A stretch of 64,000 nt of DNA from Flavobacterium sp. 11 (GTDB lineage Bacteria; Bacteroidota; Bacteroidia; Flavobacteriales; Flavobacteriaceae), in the NCBI RefSeq assembly GCF_002754315.1, contig NZ_PEFE01000001.1:744001-808000 (forward strand), read 5' to 3'. The notes under the pieces were generated by a model, which had not been told where the DNA came from, ran no database searches, and saw only the letters and a list, made by a program, of their open reading frames with translations. Below, piece after piece: positions 9,384-19,283 of the stretch; within the stretch, counting starts at the first letter, position 1; every line of letters begins with the position of its first letter. The position numbers and the translations under genes were made by a program.

Positions 9384-11351
9384 ATGACCTTTATAAAAAA
9401 AACAATACTAGCAGTTTCGATTTTAATGACCGTTTGCGGACAAGCACAACAACGTTTAAAAAAATCGAATTCACCCAAAAAATCAGGTTACAGCATAACT
9501 CCTGTAAACATTCAAAATGTCAAGGTTACAGATGCTTTTTGGTTGCCTATCATCAAGAAAGTACAGGAAAAAACCATCGAATACGCTATCCAAAAATGTC
9601 AAGAAGAAGGACGCATGGACAACTTTTTAATTGCAGGTGGTAAAATGGAAGGAACCGTAAAAGGTCAAATGCCTTTTGACGATACCGATGTCTATAAAAT
9701 TATCGAAGGCGCTTCAAATACTTTAATTAGTGAACCCAATCCAAAACTCGAAATACTATTAGATTCACTAATTAGCATTGTGAAAATTGGTCAGGAAAAA
9801 GACGGTTATTTAACAACCTGGAGAACCATAAATCCTGCGAAACCGCCAGCTCCTTGGGTTCCCGTGATTGAAGGAAAGCGTTGGGAATCACTTCAAATCA
9901 GTCATGAATTGTACAATTCCGGTCATCTGATCGAAGCGGCTGTAGTACATTACGAAGCTACCGGAAAGAAAAACTTCTTAGACATTGCCATCAAAAATGC
10001 GGATATGCTAGTGAGCACTTTTGGCGACAGAGCAGACCAAGTTCATGGTGTTCCAGGACATCAAATTGTAGAAACAGGCTTGGTAAAATTATACCAAGTT
10101 ACCAATAACAAAGCCTATTTGAACTTGGCAAAATACTTTTTGGACAACCGCGGAAATCCAAAAAACCACACCTTATACGGTGCGTACTCCCAAGATGATA
10201 TTCCTGTTGTTCAACAAAAAGAAGCGGTGGGTCATGCTGTAAGAGCCGTGTATATGTATGCCGGAATGACGGATATTGCTGCTTTAGAAAATGATGCTGC
10301 TTACGGGAATGCGGTGAATCATTTGTGGAATAATATGGTCAATAAAAAAACATACATCACCGGAGGTATTGGTGCGAAACACGATGGAGAAGCCTTTGGC
10401 GAAAATTACGAATTGCCTAATCTTACCGCTTACAACGAAACGTGTGCTGCAATTGGCAATGTGTATTGGAACCATAGATTGCATAATATTTCTGGAAATT
10501 CAGATTATTTTGATGTGATTGAACGCTCTTTATACAACGGATTGATTTCTGGATTGTCATTGGACGGAAAAAAATTCTTTTATCCAAATGCTTTAGAATC
10601 GGATGGTGTTTATAAATTCAATCGTGGCGAATGTACGCGTCAATCTTGGTTTGACTGTTCTTGTTGTCCAACGAATTTGATTCGGTTTATTCCTTCGATT
10701 CCGGGATTGATTTATTCTAAAAGTAAAGATGTACTTTATGTGAATTTATATGCTTCGAATACAGCGAAAATAACATTGGACAAAACTGATTTAGAAATTG
10801 CACAGCAAACCAATTATCCTTGGGACGGAAAAGTTGCTCTTACTGTTTCTCCAAAAAAAGAAAGTGAATTTACCATAAAATTACGCATTCCAAGTTGGGC
10901 GAGAAATCAGGTTTTACCGGGAGATTTATACCGTTATTCGACTACCTCAACTGCAAAAACAACCGTTACTATAAACGGAAAAGCATTTGCATACCAAGAA
11001 GACAAAGGATACATCACCATTACCCGAAAATGGAAAAAAGGTGAAAAAATTGTCCTTGATTTCCCAATGGAAGTAAAACAAGTGGTAACCAATGCGAAGG
11101 TGGAAGGCAACAAAGGGAAAGTCGCTTTGGAATACGGACCTATTGTGTATGCAATTGAAGAAGCTGATAATGCTACTAATTTCGACGCGATAACCATTGG
11201 TGCAAACGATACTTTCAAAGTTAAAAAAGAAGAAAACCTTTTAGAAGGTGTAAATACCATCCAAACCCAAAAATTAAAAGCCATTCCGTATTATTCCTGG
11301 TCAAACAGAGGCGTTGGAAAAATGAAAGTTTGGATTGATTACAAAGAGTAA
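9384..11351 (+). CDS. Secreted GH127 beta-L-arabinofuranosidase
   Basis: A 655-residue protein with a signal peptide ending near CGQAQQ. The (alpha/alpha)6 barrel is followed from about residue 450 by beta-sandwich domains. The residues that in the characterised Bifidobacterium enzyme HypBA1 bind zinc and act as nucleophile are all in place: Glu352 and Cys354 in NETCA, and Cys427-Cys428 in DCSCCPT. Glu336, 16 residues before Glu352, matches the acid/base position. GH127 removes beta-linked L-arabinofuranose, which occurs in hydroxyproline-rich plant glycoproteins and in some pectic side chains. Its presence beside alpha-arabinan enzymes widens the range of arabinosides this locus can use. It starts 21 bp after the GH43 stop. 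Confidence 0.95.
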   Translation: MTFIKKTILAVSILMTVCGQAQQRLKKSNSPKKSGYSITPVNIQNVKVTDAFWLPIIKKVQEKTIEYAIQKCQEEGRMDNFLIAGGKMEGTVKGQMPFDDTDVYKIIEGASNTLISEPNPKLEILLDSLISIVKIGQEKDGYLTTWRTINPAKPPAPWVPVIEGKRWESLQISHELYNSGHLIEAAVVHYEATGKKNFLDIAIKNADMLVSTFGDRADQVHGVPGHQIVETGLVKLYQVTNNKAYLNLAKYFLDNRGNPKNHTLYGAYSQDDIPVVQQKEAVGHAVRAVYMYAGMTDIAALENDAAYGNAVNHLWNNMVNKKTYITGGIGAKHDGEAFGENYELPNLTAYNETCAAIGNVYWNHRLHNISGNSDYFDVIERSLYNGLISGLSLDGKKFFYPNALESDGVYKFNRGECTRQSWFDCSCCPTNLIRFIPSIPGLIYSKSKDVLYVNLYASNTAKITLDKTDLEIAQQTNYPWDGKVALTVSPKKESEFTIKLRIPSWARNQVLPGDLYRYSTTSTAKTTVTINGKAFAYQEDKGYITITRKWKKGEKIVLDFPMEVKQVVTNAKVEGNKGKVALEYGPIVYAIEEADNATNFDAITIGANDTFKVKKEENLLEGVNTIQTQKLKAIPYYSWSNRGVGKMKVWIDYKE

Positions 11352-11378
11352 AAAAACAAAGAGATAATAGACGAATCA

Positions 11379-11418
11379 TTAAAGTTTAAATGCGTACACC
11401 CACAACTTTAAACTTTAA
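11379..11418 (+). repeat. Perfect 12-bp inverted repeat between GH127 and GH51 genes
   Basis: TTAAAGTTTAAA (11379-11390) pairs with TTTAAACTTTAA (11407-11418) across a 16-nt loop. There is no T-run, so this is a weak terminator at best; similar hairpins stand before araA and before galM. Confidence 0.6.
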
Positions 11419-11436
11419 ACCTTAAACCAATAAAAA

Positions 11437-13422
11437 ATGAAACCAAATTTAATTACCAAAATCACCCTTTGTGGGCTTTTACTAAATGGCTTTTATGCCA
11501 ATGCACAAAAAACGAATCTGGAAGTTAATACCACTACTACGGTTACTAAAATTCAGCCAACAATGTACGGTGTGTTTTTTGAAGACATCAACTTTGCTGC
11601 CGATGGTGGTTTGTATGCCGAAATGATTAAAAATCGTTCTTTTGAATTTGAAGCGCCGCTTATGGGTTGGGAACAACCGAATAGCGATAAACATTCTTTC
11701 AATACAACATCCGGAATTGCTACAACTGTCAAAGCATTGGAAAACAAAACCAATCCAAGTTTTTGCAGAGTATTAATCAATGATGCCAAAGGATTTTCGA
11801 TCATTAATGAAGGATTCCGTGGCATGGGAATTAAGAAAGATGCCAAATACAATCTTTCGCTAAAAGCGGCAAATCACAACGGCGCTATCAAAAAAATCAT
11901 CATTCAATTTATTGATAAAAACAAAAAAGTATTAGGCGAAACCAGTATTGTCCCAACATCAAACGATTGGAAAAGCTATACTGCACAATTTACTGCTACT
12001 CAAACCGAGGCAAAAGCACAATTGAAAATCACCTTTGAAGGAAATGGAACCATCGATTTAGACATGATTTCTTTGTTTCCAGAAGACACTTGGATGAACA
12101 GAAAAAACGGAATGCGTAAAGACATTGTGCAACTTTTGCATGATATGAAACCGGGATTTTTGAGATTCCCTGGAGGTTGTATTGTTGAAGGAAGAACTTT
12201 GGCACAACGCTACCAATGGAAAAAAACAGTGGGTGATGTGGAAAAAAGAGAAACTTTAATCAACCGCTGGAACACTGAATTCACTCACAAACCGGCACCA
12301 GATTATTTCCAGACTTTTGGATTGGGATTTTTTGAATATTTCCAACTTTCCGAAGATTTAGGCGCGCAACCTTTGCCTATTTTGAGCTGTGGAATGGCGT
12401 GTCAGTTCAATACCGGAGAATTAGTTCCAATGGAAGAATTAGATCCTTACGTTCAAGATGCTTTGGATTTAATTGAATTTGCAAACGGCGGCACAGAAAC
12501 CCCTTGGGGAAGAATTCGTTCTGAAATGGGACATCCAAAACCGTTTAACCTAAAATACATTGGTGTTGGAAATGAGCAATGGGGACCAGATTACATCGAA
12601 AGATACAAAGTATTTGAAAAAGCGATTAAAGCAAAATATCCAAAAATGATTATTGTTTCCGGAAGCGGACCATTTCCAGAAGGAGATTATTTTGAATACG
12701 GCATGCAAGAACTTAAAAAATTGAATGCTGAAATCGTTGATGAGCATTATTATAAAAGCCCACAATGGTTTAGAGAAAATGCCACTCGTTACGACAGTTA
12801 TGATCGAAAAGGCCCTAAAATTTTCGCAGGAGAATATGCTGCTCAAAGTGTGGCTATTGCAAGTCCTGATAATAGAAACAATTGGGAATGTGCCTTCTCT
12901 GAAGCTGCTTTTATGACCGGTTTAGAAAGAAATGCTGAGGTCGTTAATTTAACTTCTTACGCACCATTGATGGCGCATGAAGAAGCGTGGCAATGGACAC
13001 CAGATTTACTTTGGTTCAACAATCTGGAAGCGTATGGGTCTGCTAACTATTATGTGCAAAAATTATTTGCCACCAATAGAGGAACCGATTTAATAGCAAT
13101 TACCAAAGACGGAAAACCGGTAACTGGGCAAAACAATCTGTTTGCATCGGCAGTGAAAGATAGCAACTCTAAAGAAGTAATTGTAAAATTAGTAAACACA
13201 TCGGCGACTGCACAAGAAGTAAATGTAGACTTAAAAGGAACCAAATTACAAGCTAAAGGAACTATAATTACCCTTACAAGTCCAAACTTACAAGACGAGA
13301 ATTCATTTGCAAATCCTAAGAAAATAAGCCCTACAGAAAAGGGATTTAATTTAAAAGGGGACAATGCACAAACGAGCCTTCCACCCTATTCTGTTACTGT
13401 TTTGAAGTTAAAAATGAAATAA
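11437..13422 (+). CDS. Secreted GH51 alpha-L-arabinofuranosidase (long form with CBM-like domain)
   Basis: A 661-residue protein with a signal peptide ending near GFYANAQ. Residues about 55-215 look like a carbohydrate-binding jelly-roll (CBM4/9-like, with AQLKITFEGNGTIDLDMISLFPEDTW at its end). The catalytic barrel follows, with acid/base Glu380 in VGNEQWG and nucleophile Glu466 in FAGEYAAQS, and then a C-terminal beta-sandwich that ends TSLPPYSVTVLKLK. Members of this longer GH51 group act on arabinan and arabinoxylan. It is the last polysaccharide-degrading gene before the sugar catabolism genes. The family is certain; preference for polymer over oligomer is inferred from the added binding domain. 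Confidence 0.95.
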   Translation: MKPNLITKITLCGLLLNGFYANAQKTNLEVNTTTTVTKIQPTMYGVFFEDINFAADGGLYAEMIKNRSFEFEAPLMGWEQPNSDKHSFNTTSGIATTVKALENKTNPSFCRVLINDAKGFSIINEGFRGMGIKKDAKYNLSLKAANHNGAIKKIIIQFIDKNKKVLGETSIVPTSNDWKSYTAQFTATQTEAKAQLKITFEGNGTIDLDMISLFPEDTWMNRKNGMRKDIVQLLHDMKPGFLRFPGGCIVEGRTLAQRYQWKKTVGDVEKRETLINRWNTEFTHKPAPDYFQTFGLGFFEYFQLSEDLGAQPLPILSCGMACQFNTGELVPMEELDPYVQDALDLIEFANGGTETPWGRIRSEMGHPKPFNLKYIGVGNEQWGPDYIERYKVFEKAIKAKYPKMIIVSGSGPFPEGDYFEYGMQELKKLNAEIVDEHYYKSPQWFRENATRYDSYDRKGPKIFAGEYAAQSVAIASPDNRNNWECAFSEAAFMTGLERNAEVVNLTSYAPLMAHEEAWQWTPDLLWFNNLEAYGSANYYVQKLFATNRGTDLIAITKDGKPVTGQNNLFASAVKDSNSKEVIVKLVNTSATAQEVNVDLKGTKLQAKGTIITLTSPNLQDENSFANPKKISPTEKGFNLKGDNAQTSLPPYSVTVLKLKMK

Positions 13423-13471
13423 TCGCAACAGAATAAATTTATATCATACGTTTGTTTTTTATTTTACTCGT

Positions 13472-13500
13472 AAAACGCTGTTTTAATGCGTTTTTGATAA
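13472..13500 (+). terminator. Weak terminator after the glycosidase run
   Basis: AAAACGC (13472-13478) pairs with GCGTTTT (13488-13494), and the T-run begins inside the right arm. This separates the glycosidase transcript from the araB promoter. Confidence 0.45.
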
Positions 13501-13522
13501 AAATTATAATACCAAATTAAAT

Positions 13523-13565
13523 TAAGTGTTTTTTATACACTTATAAAATAAATATATTATATTTG
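13523..13565 (+). promoter_or_regulatory. araB promoter with overlapping 21-bp palindromic operator
   Basis: TAAGTGT-N7-ACACTTA occupies 13523-13543. The flavobacterial -7 element TATATTTG lies at 13558-13565, 23 bp before the araB ATG, so the palindrome covers the -33 region, as expected for repression. The same 7+7+7 palindrome precedes the GH97 gene. An AraR-type regulator is plausible, but none is encoded in the window. Confidence 0.7.
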
Positions 13566-13587
13566 TAATTCTTTAAAAGATTTTGGG

Positions 13588-15279
13588 ATGAAAAATTATG
13601 TTATAGGATTAGATTACGGAACAGATTCTGTTCGAGCGATGTTAATAGACACTGAAAATGGGCAAGAGTTAGCATCAAATGTTTGTCAATACAAGCGATG
13701 GGCAACCAAAGAATATTGCAATGCATCCACAAATCAGTTTCGCCAGCATCCTTTAGATCATATCGAAGGATTAGAAACGACCATAAAATATGTTGTTCAA
13801 AACAGCAACATAGATCCTTCACTAATACGAAGCATTTGCATTGACACCACCGGTTCATCACCAGTACCAGTTACTAAAGATGGAATTCCTTTGGCTTTGA
13901 CTGAAGGTTTTGAACACAATCCGAATGCGATGATGGTGTTGTGGAAAGATCATACGTCTATCAACGAAGCAAACGAAATCAATGAACTTGCCGAAAATTG
14001 GGGTGGAGAAAATTTCACCAAATATGTAGGTGGGATTTATTCATCAGAATGGTTTTGGGCAAAAATTTTACACATCGCAAAAGTAGATACAGCTGTAAAA
14101 GATGCCGCTTATACTTGGATGGAACATTGTGATTTGATGACGTATTTATTGATTGACAATAAAGATTTAAAAACATTCAAAAGAAGTCGTTGTGCAGCCG
14201 GTCATAAAGCCATGTGGCACGAAGACTGGAATGGATTACCACCTGAAGAATTCTTAGGTCAATTGCATCCATATCTTGCCGCACTTCGCGGAAGATTATA
14301 CGATGAAACCTATACATCAGACCTTGTAGCCGGAAATTTAAGTCAAGAATGGGCAACACGATTAGGACTTACAACCGATACTGTAATTGCTGTGGGAACA
14401 TTCGACGCACATTCTGGAGCGGTAGGAGCAAAAATTGAAGAGAACACTTTGGTTCGCGTGATGGGAACCTCAACCTGTGATATTATTATTGATTCAAAAG
14501 AGTCAATCGGAACAAAAACCGTTCGTGGTATCTGCGGACAAGTTGATGGCTCGGTAATTCCAGGATTCATAGGTCTGGAAGCGGGACAATCTGCTTTTGG
14601 AGATTTATTGGCTTGGTACAAAGAATTACTACTTTGGCCAACAGAACATTTATTGGCTACTTCTACCCTTTTGACTGAAGAACAAAAAAAGCAGTTAAAA
14701 GCGGAAATGAGTGATAATTTAATCGTTCAATTGACCGCCGAAGCAGAAAAAATTCCTTTATCCGAAAGTGTACCAATCGCTTTAGACTGGATTAACGGAA
14801 GAAGAACTCCAGACGCTAACCAGGAAATTAAAAGCGCTATTTCTAATTTGAATTTAGGAACCAAAGCACCACATTTATTCAAATCTTTAGTAAACGCCAT
14901 CTGTTTTGGTTCTAAAAAAATAGTAGATCGCTTTGAGGAAGAAGGGGTGAAAATAAACAGCGTCATCGGGATAGGTGGTGTAGCGAGAAAATCGCCTTAC
15001 ATCATGCAAACCTTGGCAAATGTGTTGAATAAACCAATCAAGATTGCGGCTTCAGACCAAACACCAGCGTTGGGCGCAGCTATTTATGCAGCAGTTGCAG
15101 CAGGAATTTATCCGAATGTAATAGAAGCCAGCCAAAAAATGGGAAGTGATTTTGACGGTGAATATTTTCCACAATTAGACAAAGTTGCTGCTTATAATAA
15201 ATTGCTTTTGGCGTATGAACAACTAAGTTCTTTTGCCGATCCATCTATTAAAAAACTACACCATGAGCAGTATGTATAA
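13588..15279 (+). CDS. araB: Ribulokinase
   Basis: A 563-residue FGGY-family sugar kinase of the ribulokinase type. The N-terminal phosphate-binding motif GLDYGTDSVRAMLID and the second-domain motifs VMGTSTCDIII and GIGGVARKSPYIMQ are visible, and the length matches bacterial AraB. It phosphorylates L-ribulose to L-ribulose 5-phosphate in the cytoplasm with ATP. It has its own promoter with a palindromic operator. Its 3' end overlaps the araD start by 17 bp in another frame, which indicates translational coupling. Confidence 0.97.
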   Translation: MKNYVIGLDYGTDSVRAMLIDTENGQELASNVCQYKRWATKEYCNASTNQFRQHPLDHIEGLETTIKYVVQNSNIDPSLIRSICIDTTGSSPVPVTKDGIPLALTEGFEHNPNAMMVLWKDHTSINEANEINELAENWGGENFTKYVGGIYSSEWFWAKILHIAKVDTAVKDAAYTWMEHCDLMTYLLIDNKDLKTFKRSRCAAGHKAMWHEDWNGLPPEEFLGQLHPYLAALRGRLYDETYTSDLVAGNLSQEWATRLGLTTDTVIAVGTFDAHSGAVGAKIEENTLVRVMGTSTCDIIIDSKESIGTKTVRGICGQVDGSVIPGFIGLEAGQSAFGDLLAWYKELLLWPTEHLLATSTLLTEEQKKQLKAEMSDNLIVQLTAEAEKIPLSESVPIALDWINGRRTPDANQEIKSAISNLNLGTKAPHLFKSLVNAICFGSKKIVDRFEEEGVKINSVIGIGGVARKSPYIMQTLANVLNKPIKIAASDQTPALGAAIYAAVAAGIYPNVIEASQKMGSDFDGEYFPQLDKVAAYNKLLLAYEQLSSFADPSIKKLHHEQYV

Positions 15280-15964
15280 TGCTTTAAAACAAGAATGCTA
15301 CGACGCAAACATGCAATTGAATGCATTGAATTTAGTAGTCTATACTTTTGGAAACGTGAGTGCCGTAGATAGAAAAAATGGCGTTTTTGCGATAAAACCC
15401 AGCGGTGTTCCTTACGAAGATTTGAAACCCGAAGACATTGTTATTGTAGATTTTGACAATAACATTATCGAAGGCAGCATGCGTCCGTCATCGGATACAA
15501 AAACGCACGCTTATTTATATAAAAACTGGCCAAACATCGGTGGTGTAGCACACACTCACGCCACGTATTCTGTAGCTTGGGCACAGTCGCAAAGAGACAT
15601 TCCAATTTTTGGAACGACTCACGCCGATCATTTAACCACTGATATTCCTTGTGCTGCGCCAATGGCCGACGCACTTATCGAAGGCAATTATGAACACAAT
15701 ACCGGAATTCAGATTTTGGATTGTTTCAAAGAAAAAAACCTTTCGTACGAAGAAGTGGAAATGATTCTCATTGGAAATCACGGTCCTTTTGCTTGGGGAA
15801 AGAACGCAGCAAAAGCAGTTTACAATAGTAAAGTTTTAGAGGTAATTGCGGAAATGGCACACTTGACTTTGCAAATAAACCCAAATGCTCCAAGATTAAA
15901 AGATTCCTTAATAAAGAAACATTACGAACGCAAACACGGAAAAGATTCGTATTACGGACAATAA
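15263..15964 (+). CDS. araD: L-ribulose-5-phosphate 4-epimerase
   Basis: A 233-residue class II aldolase/epimerase. The first ATG at 15263 (MSSMYNALK) is preferred over an upstream TTG because it gives the family's normal length and start; an ATG at 15272 is an alternative. The metal-binding histidines are visible in HTHATYS and HADHLT, with the later HGPFAWG segment, and the protein ends KHGKDSYYGQ, as AraD does in Escherichia coli. It converts L-ribulose 5-phosphate to D-xylulose 5-phosphate, which enters the pentose phosphate pathway. It overlaps araB by 17 bp. Confidence 0.97.
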   Translation: MSSMYNALKQECYDANMQLNALNLVVYTFGNVSAVDRKNGVFAIKPSGVPYEDLKPEDIVIVDFDNNIIEGSMRPSSDTKTHAYLYKNWPNIGGVAHTHATYSVAWAQSQRDIPIFGTTHADHLTTDIPCAAPMADALIEGNYEHNTGIQILDCFKEKNLSYEEVEMILIGNHGPFAWGKNAAKAVYNSKVLEVIAEMAHLTLQINPNAPRLKDSLIKKHYERKHGKDSYYGQ

Positions 15965-15987
15965 TAGATTTTTGAATGATGATTAAC

Positions 15988-16060
15988 GATTTTTGATTTC
16001 AGATTTCATAGCACTAGATTTCTCGTTTTACACGAGTCTAAACTTCTGAAATCAAAAATC
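15988..16060 (+). repeat. Large branched hairpin between araD and araA
   Basis: A perfect 16-bp inverted repeat pairs 15988-16003 with 16045-16060. Inside it a second stem, CTCGT (16022-16026) with ACGAG (16032-16036), would form a branch. No T-run follows, so it looks more like an mRNA-processing or stability element than a terminator. Confidence 0.65.
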
Positions 16061-16140
16061 TTAAATCATTTTATAACTCAATGTTATTTTCCAGAATAGG
16101 TAAAACAATGTTATTCAATACTATATAAAATAATAAAATA

Positions 16141-17649
16141 ATGATAGATATATCTCAAAAAGAAGTTTGGTTTGTAGTAGGCAGCCAAGAATTATATGGC
16201 GAAGAAACGCTAAGAAAAGTAGCAGAGCATTCCCAACATATTGCAAAAGGGTTACACGCTTCGTCTCATATACCAGTGAAAATTGTATATAAAGATGTGG
16301 TGAAATCTCCAGCACAAATTACAAATGTATGCTTAGAGGCCAATTCGAACAAAAACTGTATTGGTATTATTGCTTGGATGCATACCTTCTCGCCTGCTAA
16401 AATGTGGATTGGCGGTTTAAATATTCTTAAAAAACCATTGTGCCATTTGCATTCACAATTCAACGCTGAAATTCCATGGGCTTCTATGGATATGGATTTT
16501 ATGAATTTAAACCAATCGGCTCATGGAGACAGAGAGTTTGGTTTTATCATGTCCAGAATGCGTAAAAAACGTAAAGTGGTTGTTGGACATTGGGAAGACG
16601 AACGCGTTCAAAAGAAATTAGGCATTTGGTCCAGAGTCGTTTTAGGTTGGGATGAGTTCCAAAACTTAAAAGTGGCAAGATTTGGAGACAATATGCGCGA
16701 AGTTGCAGTAACTGAAGGAGATAAAGTCGAAGCCCAAATCCGTTTTGGTTTTTCGGTAAATGGTTTCGACTCTTCAGATATTACCAAACACATTGACAAC
16801 GTTTCTGATGCTGACACCAATGCATTAGTTGCAGTATATGAAGCGTCTTATACTTTGGCTCCAGCCCTTCAAAAAGGAGGAGAAAAAAGAGATTCATTGC
16901 TAGAAGCTGCCCGAATAGAAATAGGATTAAGAGCATTTCTTGTAGAAGGAGGTTTTGGTGCTTTCACTGATACTTTCGAAAATCTGGGTTCATTAAAACA
17001 ACTTCCGGGAATTGCTGTGCAACGTCTTATGGCAGATGGATACGGTTTTGGTGGAGAAGGCGACTGGAAAACTGCCGCTTTACTCCGTGCGATGAAAGTA
17101 ATGAATGTAGGTCTTGAAGGAGGAACTTCTTTCATGGAAGATTATACGTATCATTTCACGCCTCAAAAATCGTATGTTTTAGGGTCTCACATGTTGGAAA
17201 TTTGCTCTTCTATTGCTGATGCAAAACCTTCTTGTGAAGTTCACCCATTAGGAATTGGAGGAAAAGAAGATCCGGTTCGTTTGGTATTTAATGTTGCTGC
17301 TGGAAATGCTATCAACGCTTCCCTGATTGATATGGGGAACCGTTTCCGATTGATTGTAAACGAAGTAGAAGCGGTAGCGCCAATGGCTGATTTGCCTAAA
17401 CTTCCTGTTGCTCGCGTCTTGTGGGATTGTAAACCAGACCTTGATATTGCTGCAACTACATGGATTTTAGCAGGTGGAGCACATCATACGGTATACAGTC
17501 AAGTTTTGACAACTGAATATATGGAAGATTTTGCCGATATTGCAGGTATAGAATTGCTTGTTATCGATGAGAAAACAACCGTTAGGGACTTTAAGGATAA
17601 AATTAATGCTAACGAAGCCTATTATCATTTGTTTCAGCACGGTCTATAA
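16141..17649 (+). CDS. araA: L-arabinose isomerase
   Basis: A 502-residue AraA protein of normal length. Recognisable family segments are [15 protein letters not shown] at the start, [12 protein letters not shown], the catalytic and metal-binding region [12 protein letters not shown], and [10 protein letters not shown]. It interconverts L-arabinose and L-ribulose in the cytoplasm with a divalent metal. It lies 176 bp downstream of araD, separated by a large hairpin, and probably belongs to the same operon, since no clear TAnnTTTG element was found before it. Confidence 0.98.
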   Translation: MIDISQKEVWFVVGSQELYGEETLRKVAEHSQHIAKGLHASSHIPVKIVYKDVVKSPAQITNVCLEANSNKNCIGIIAWMHTFSPAKMWIGGLNILKKPLCHLHSQFNAEIPWASMDMDFMNLNQSAHGDREFGFIMSRMRKKRKVVVGHWEDERVQKKLGIWSRVVLGWDEFQNLKVARFGDNMREVAVTEGDKVEAQIRFGFSVNGFDSSDITKHIDNVSDADTNALVAVYEASYTLAPALQKGGEKRDSLLEAARIEIGLRAFLVEGGFGAFTDTFENLGSLKQLPGIAVQRLMADGYGFGGEGDWKTAALLRAMKVMNVGLEGGTSFMEDYTYHFTPQKSYVLGSHMLEICSSIADAKPSCEVHPLGIGGKEDPVRLVFNVAAGNAINASLIDMGNRFRLIVNEVEAVAPMADLPKLPVARVLWDCKPDLDIAATTWILAGGAHHTVYSQVLTTEYMEDFADIAGIELLVIDEKTTVRDFKDKINANEAYYHLFQHGL

Positions 17650-17666
17650 TTTAAGTCTAATGTCAT

Positions 17667-17735
17667 AAAGTCTTAATGTCCAATGCAGAGGATTAAAGTT
17701 TTAGTTAATTTTTAAACTTTAGACTTTAAGACTTT
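17667..17735 (+). repeat. Inverted repeat between araA and galM
   Basis: AAAGTCTTAA (17667-17676) pairs with TTAAGACTTT (17726-17735), with further T/A-rich self-complementarity between. It resembles the hairpins before araA and before the second GH51 gene. Confidence 0.55.
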
Positions 17736-17758
17736 TAAAAACTAAAAAACGAATCATT

Positions 17759-18940
17759 ATGAATGTATTAAAACGTTGCATTTACGGAATTTCCATAGTA
17801 AGTTTGGCAAGTATGAATATTCAATGCAAAAGCGATAAAAAAGTGGAAGAAACTGTTACAGAAGCAAAAGCTACTGATGTGGTGACTATCGAAAAATCAG
17901 CTTATGGAACGACTCCAAAAGGCGAAAAAATTGACAGTTACAAACTGAAAAACCAAAAAGGAATGGAAGTGGATATTATCACTTATGGTGGAATTATCTC
18001 TTCTTTGAAAGTGCCTAACAAAGCCGGGAAATCAGAAGAAGTAGTGCTTGGTTTTAATTCATTGGAACAATACATGAAACCAAATCCGTATTTTGGAGCC
18101 CTTATCGGAAGATACGGAAACCGAATTGCAAAGGGAAAATTTACCTTGGACGGAAAAGAATATGCTTTGGCCATCAACAACGATCCTAATGCTTTGCACG
18201 GAGGACCTGAAGGTTTTCACAGAGTGGTTTGGACTGCCGAAGAAGCAAAATCCGGGGACAATGCTTCGCTAAAATTGAAGTATGTGAGTAAAGACATGGA
18301 AGAAGGATATCCTGGAAATCTAACTGTTTTTGTAACCTACACCTTGAACAATGACAACTCATTGGACGTGGTTTATGAAGCGACTACCGATAAGAAAACG
18401 GTGGTAAACTTAACACAACACTCGTATTTCAACTTGTCTTCTGATTTTTCTAAACCAATTTTAGATCATGAAATCACTATCGATGCAGATAAATTAGTTC
18501 CGGTTGCAGCAACACTTATTCCAACAGGAAAATTGACCGATGTAACCAATACGCCGTTTGATTTCAGAAAAGCGAAAAAAGTGGGTGCACAAATCGAAGG
18601 GAAAGACGAACAATTGAAAAACGGATTGGGTTACGACCATTGCTGGGTACTGAACAATCAAGATAAAGGAGAGCGTTTTGCAGCATCGGCTTATGATGCG
18701 GGAAGCGGAAGATTATTGGAAGTGTACACCGACCAACCGGGAATACAGTTCTATTCCGGTAACTTCTTAGACGGTACTTTACCCATGAGAAATGGCGGAA
18801 CGTATGCTCGCAGAACTGGTTTTTGTCTAGAAACACAACACTATCCAGATTCTCCAAATCAAAAAGATTTTCCAACTACGGTCTTGAATCCAGGTGAGAA
18901 TTATAAAACAAAAACAAGCTTTAAATTCTCTGTTAAATAA
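17759..18940 (+). CDS. galM: Aldose 1-epimerase (mutarotase), lipoprotein
   Basis: A 393-residue GalM-like protein. The N-terminus is a lipoprotein signal (NIQC, Cys23) followed by a lysine/glutamate-rich spacer, so it is anchored in the envelope rather than cytoplasmic. Family motifs visible are GRYGNRIA, NNDPNALHGGPEGFH, NLTQHSYFNL, and LETQHYPDSPNQKDFP near the C-terminus. Mutarotases interconvert sugar anomers; here it would act on arabinose released in the periplasm before uptake. It closes the arabinose locus and is followed by a strong terminator. Confidence 0.94.
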   Translation: MNVLKRCIYGISIVSLASMNIQCKSDKKVEETVTEAKATDVVTIEKSAYGTTPKGEKIDSYKLKNQKGMEVDIITYGGIISSLKVPNKAGKSEEVVLGFNSLEQYMKPNPYFGALIGRYGNRIAKGKFTLDGKEYALAINNDPNALHGGPEGFHRVVWTAEEAKSGDNASLKLKYVSKDMEEGYPGNLTVFVTYTLNNDNSLDVVYEATTDKKTVVNLTQHSYFNLSSDFSKPILDHEITIDADKLVPVAATLIPTGKLTDVTNTPFDFRKAKKVGAQIEGKDEQLKNGLGYDHCWVLNNQDKGERFAASAYDAGSGRLLEVYTDQPGIQFYSGNFLDGTLPMRNGGTYARRTGFCLETQHYPDSPNQKDFPTTVLNPGENYKTKTSFKFSVK

Positions 18941-19024
18941 CAATACACTAACTAATTATAGATTAGTTTCTATTCCCATAAATAAGTTGAATGGTTTGGT
19001 TTAAATATGGAACTAGTTAGTAAC

Positions 19025-19053
19025 CCCGAAAGTAAAACTTTCGGGTTTTTTTT
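19025..19053 (+). terminator. Strong intrinsic terminator of the arabinose locus
   Basis: CCCGAAAGT (19025-19033) pairs with ACTTTCGGG (19037-19045) across an AAA loop, and eight T follow directly. Confidence 0.9.
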
Positions 19054-19213
19054 ATGGTATCAGGTAATTTAATAGTGCTGTTTTAGTGTAGTTTTAGATA
19101 ACTTTCTTGATTGCGAGCGGGATGCTCATTCAATTACAATTTACAGTTATTTACTTTTGAGAGTGTTCGCGAGCGATACGCTATCGGTAGTTAGAGGATT
19201 TGACAAATCATCA

Positions 19214-19279
19214 CAAATACAAAACCAACTTTCCATTAAGCCAATTGCGCAAAACCGCTGTTAGTGGCTGTTATATACA
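19214..19279 (-). repeat. Partial cassette-type repeat (site A)
   Basis: The block CAAATACAAAACCA followed by ATTAAGCCAA and GTTAGTGGCTG aligns with the right part of the longer repeat at 20222-20362. The left half is missing or diverged. It stands directly after the stop of the gene ending at 19284. Confidence 0.6.
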
Positions 19280-19283
19280 GGTT

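Larger units (their letters stand above)
18941..19283. other. Intergenic region after galM
   Basis: Beyond the terminator at 19025-19053 no gene is visible. The right part (19214-19279) holds half of a cassette-type palindromic repeat that is complete at 20222-20362. Confidence 0.6.
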
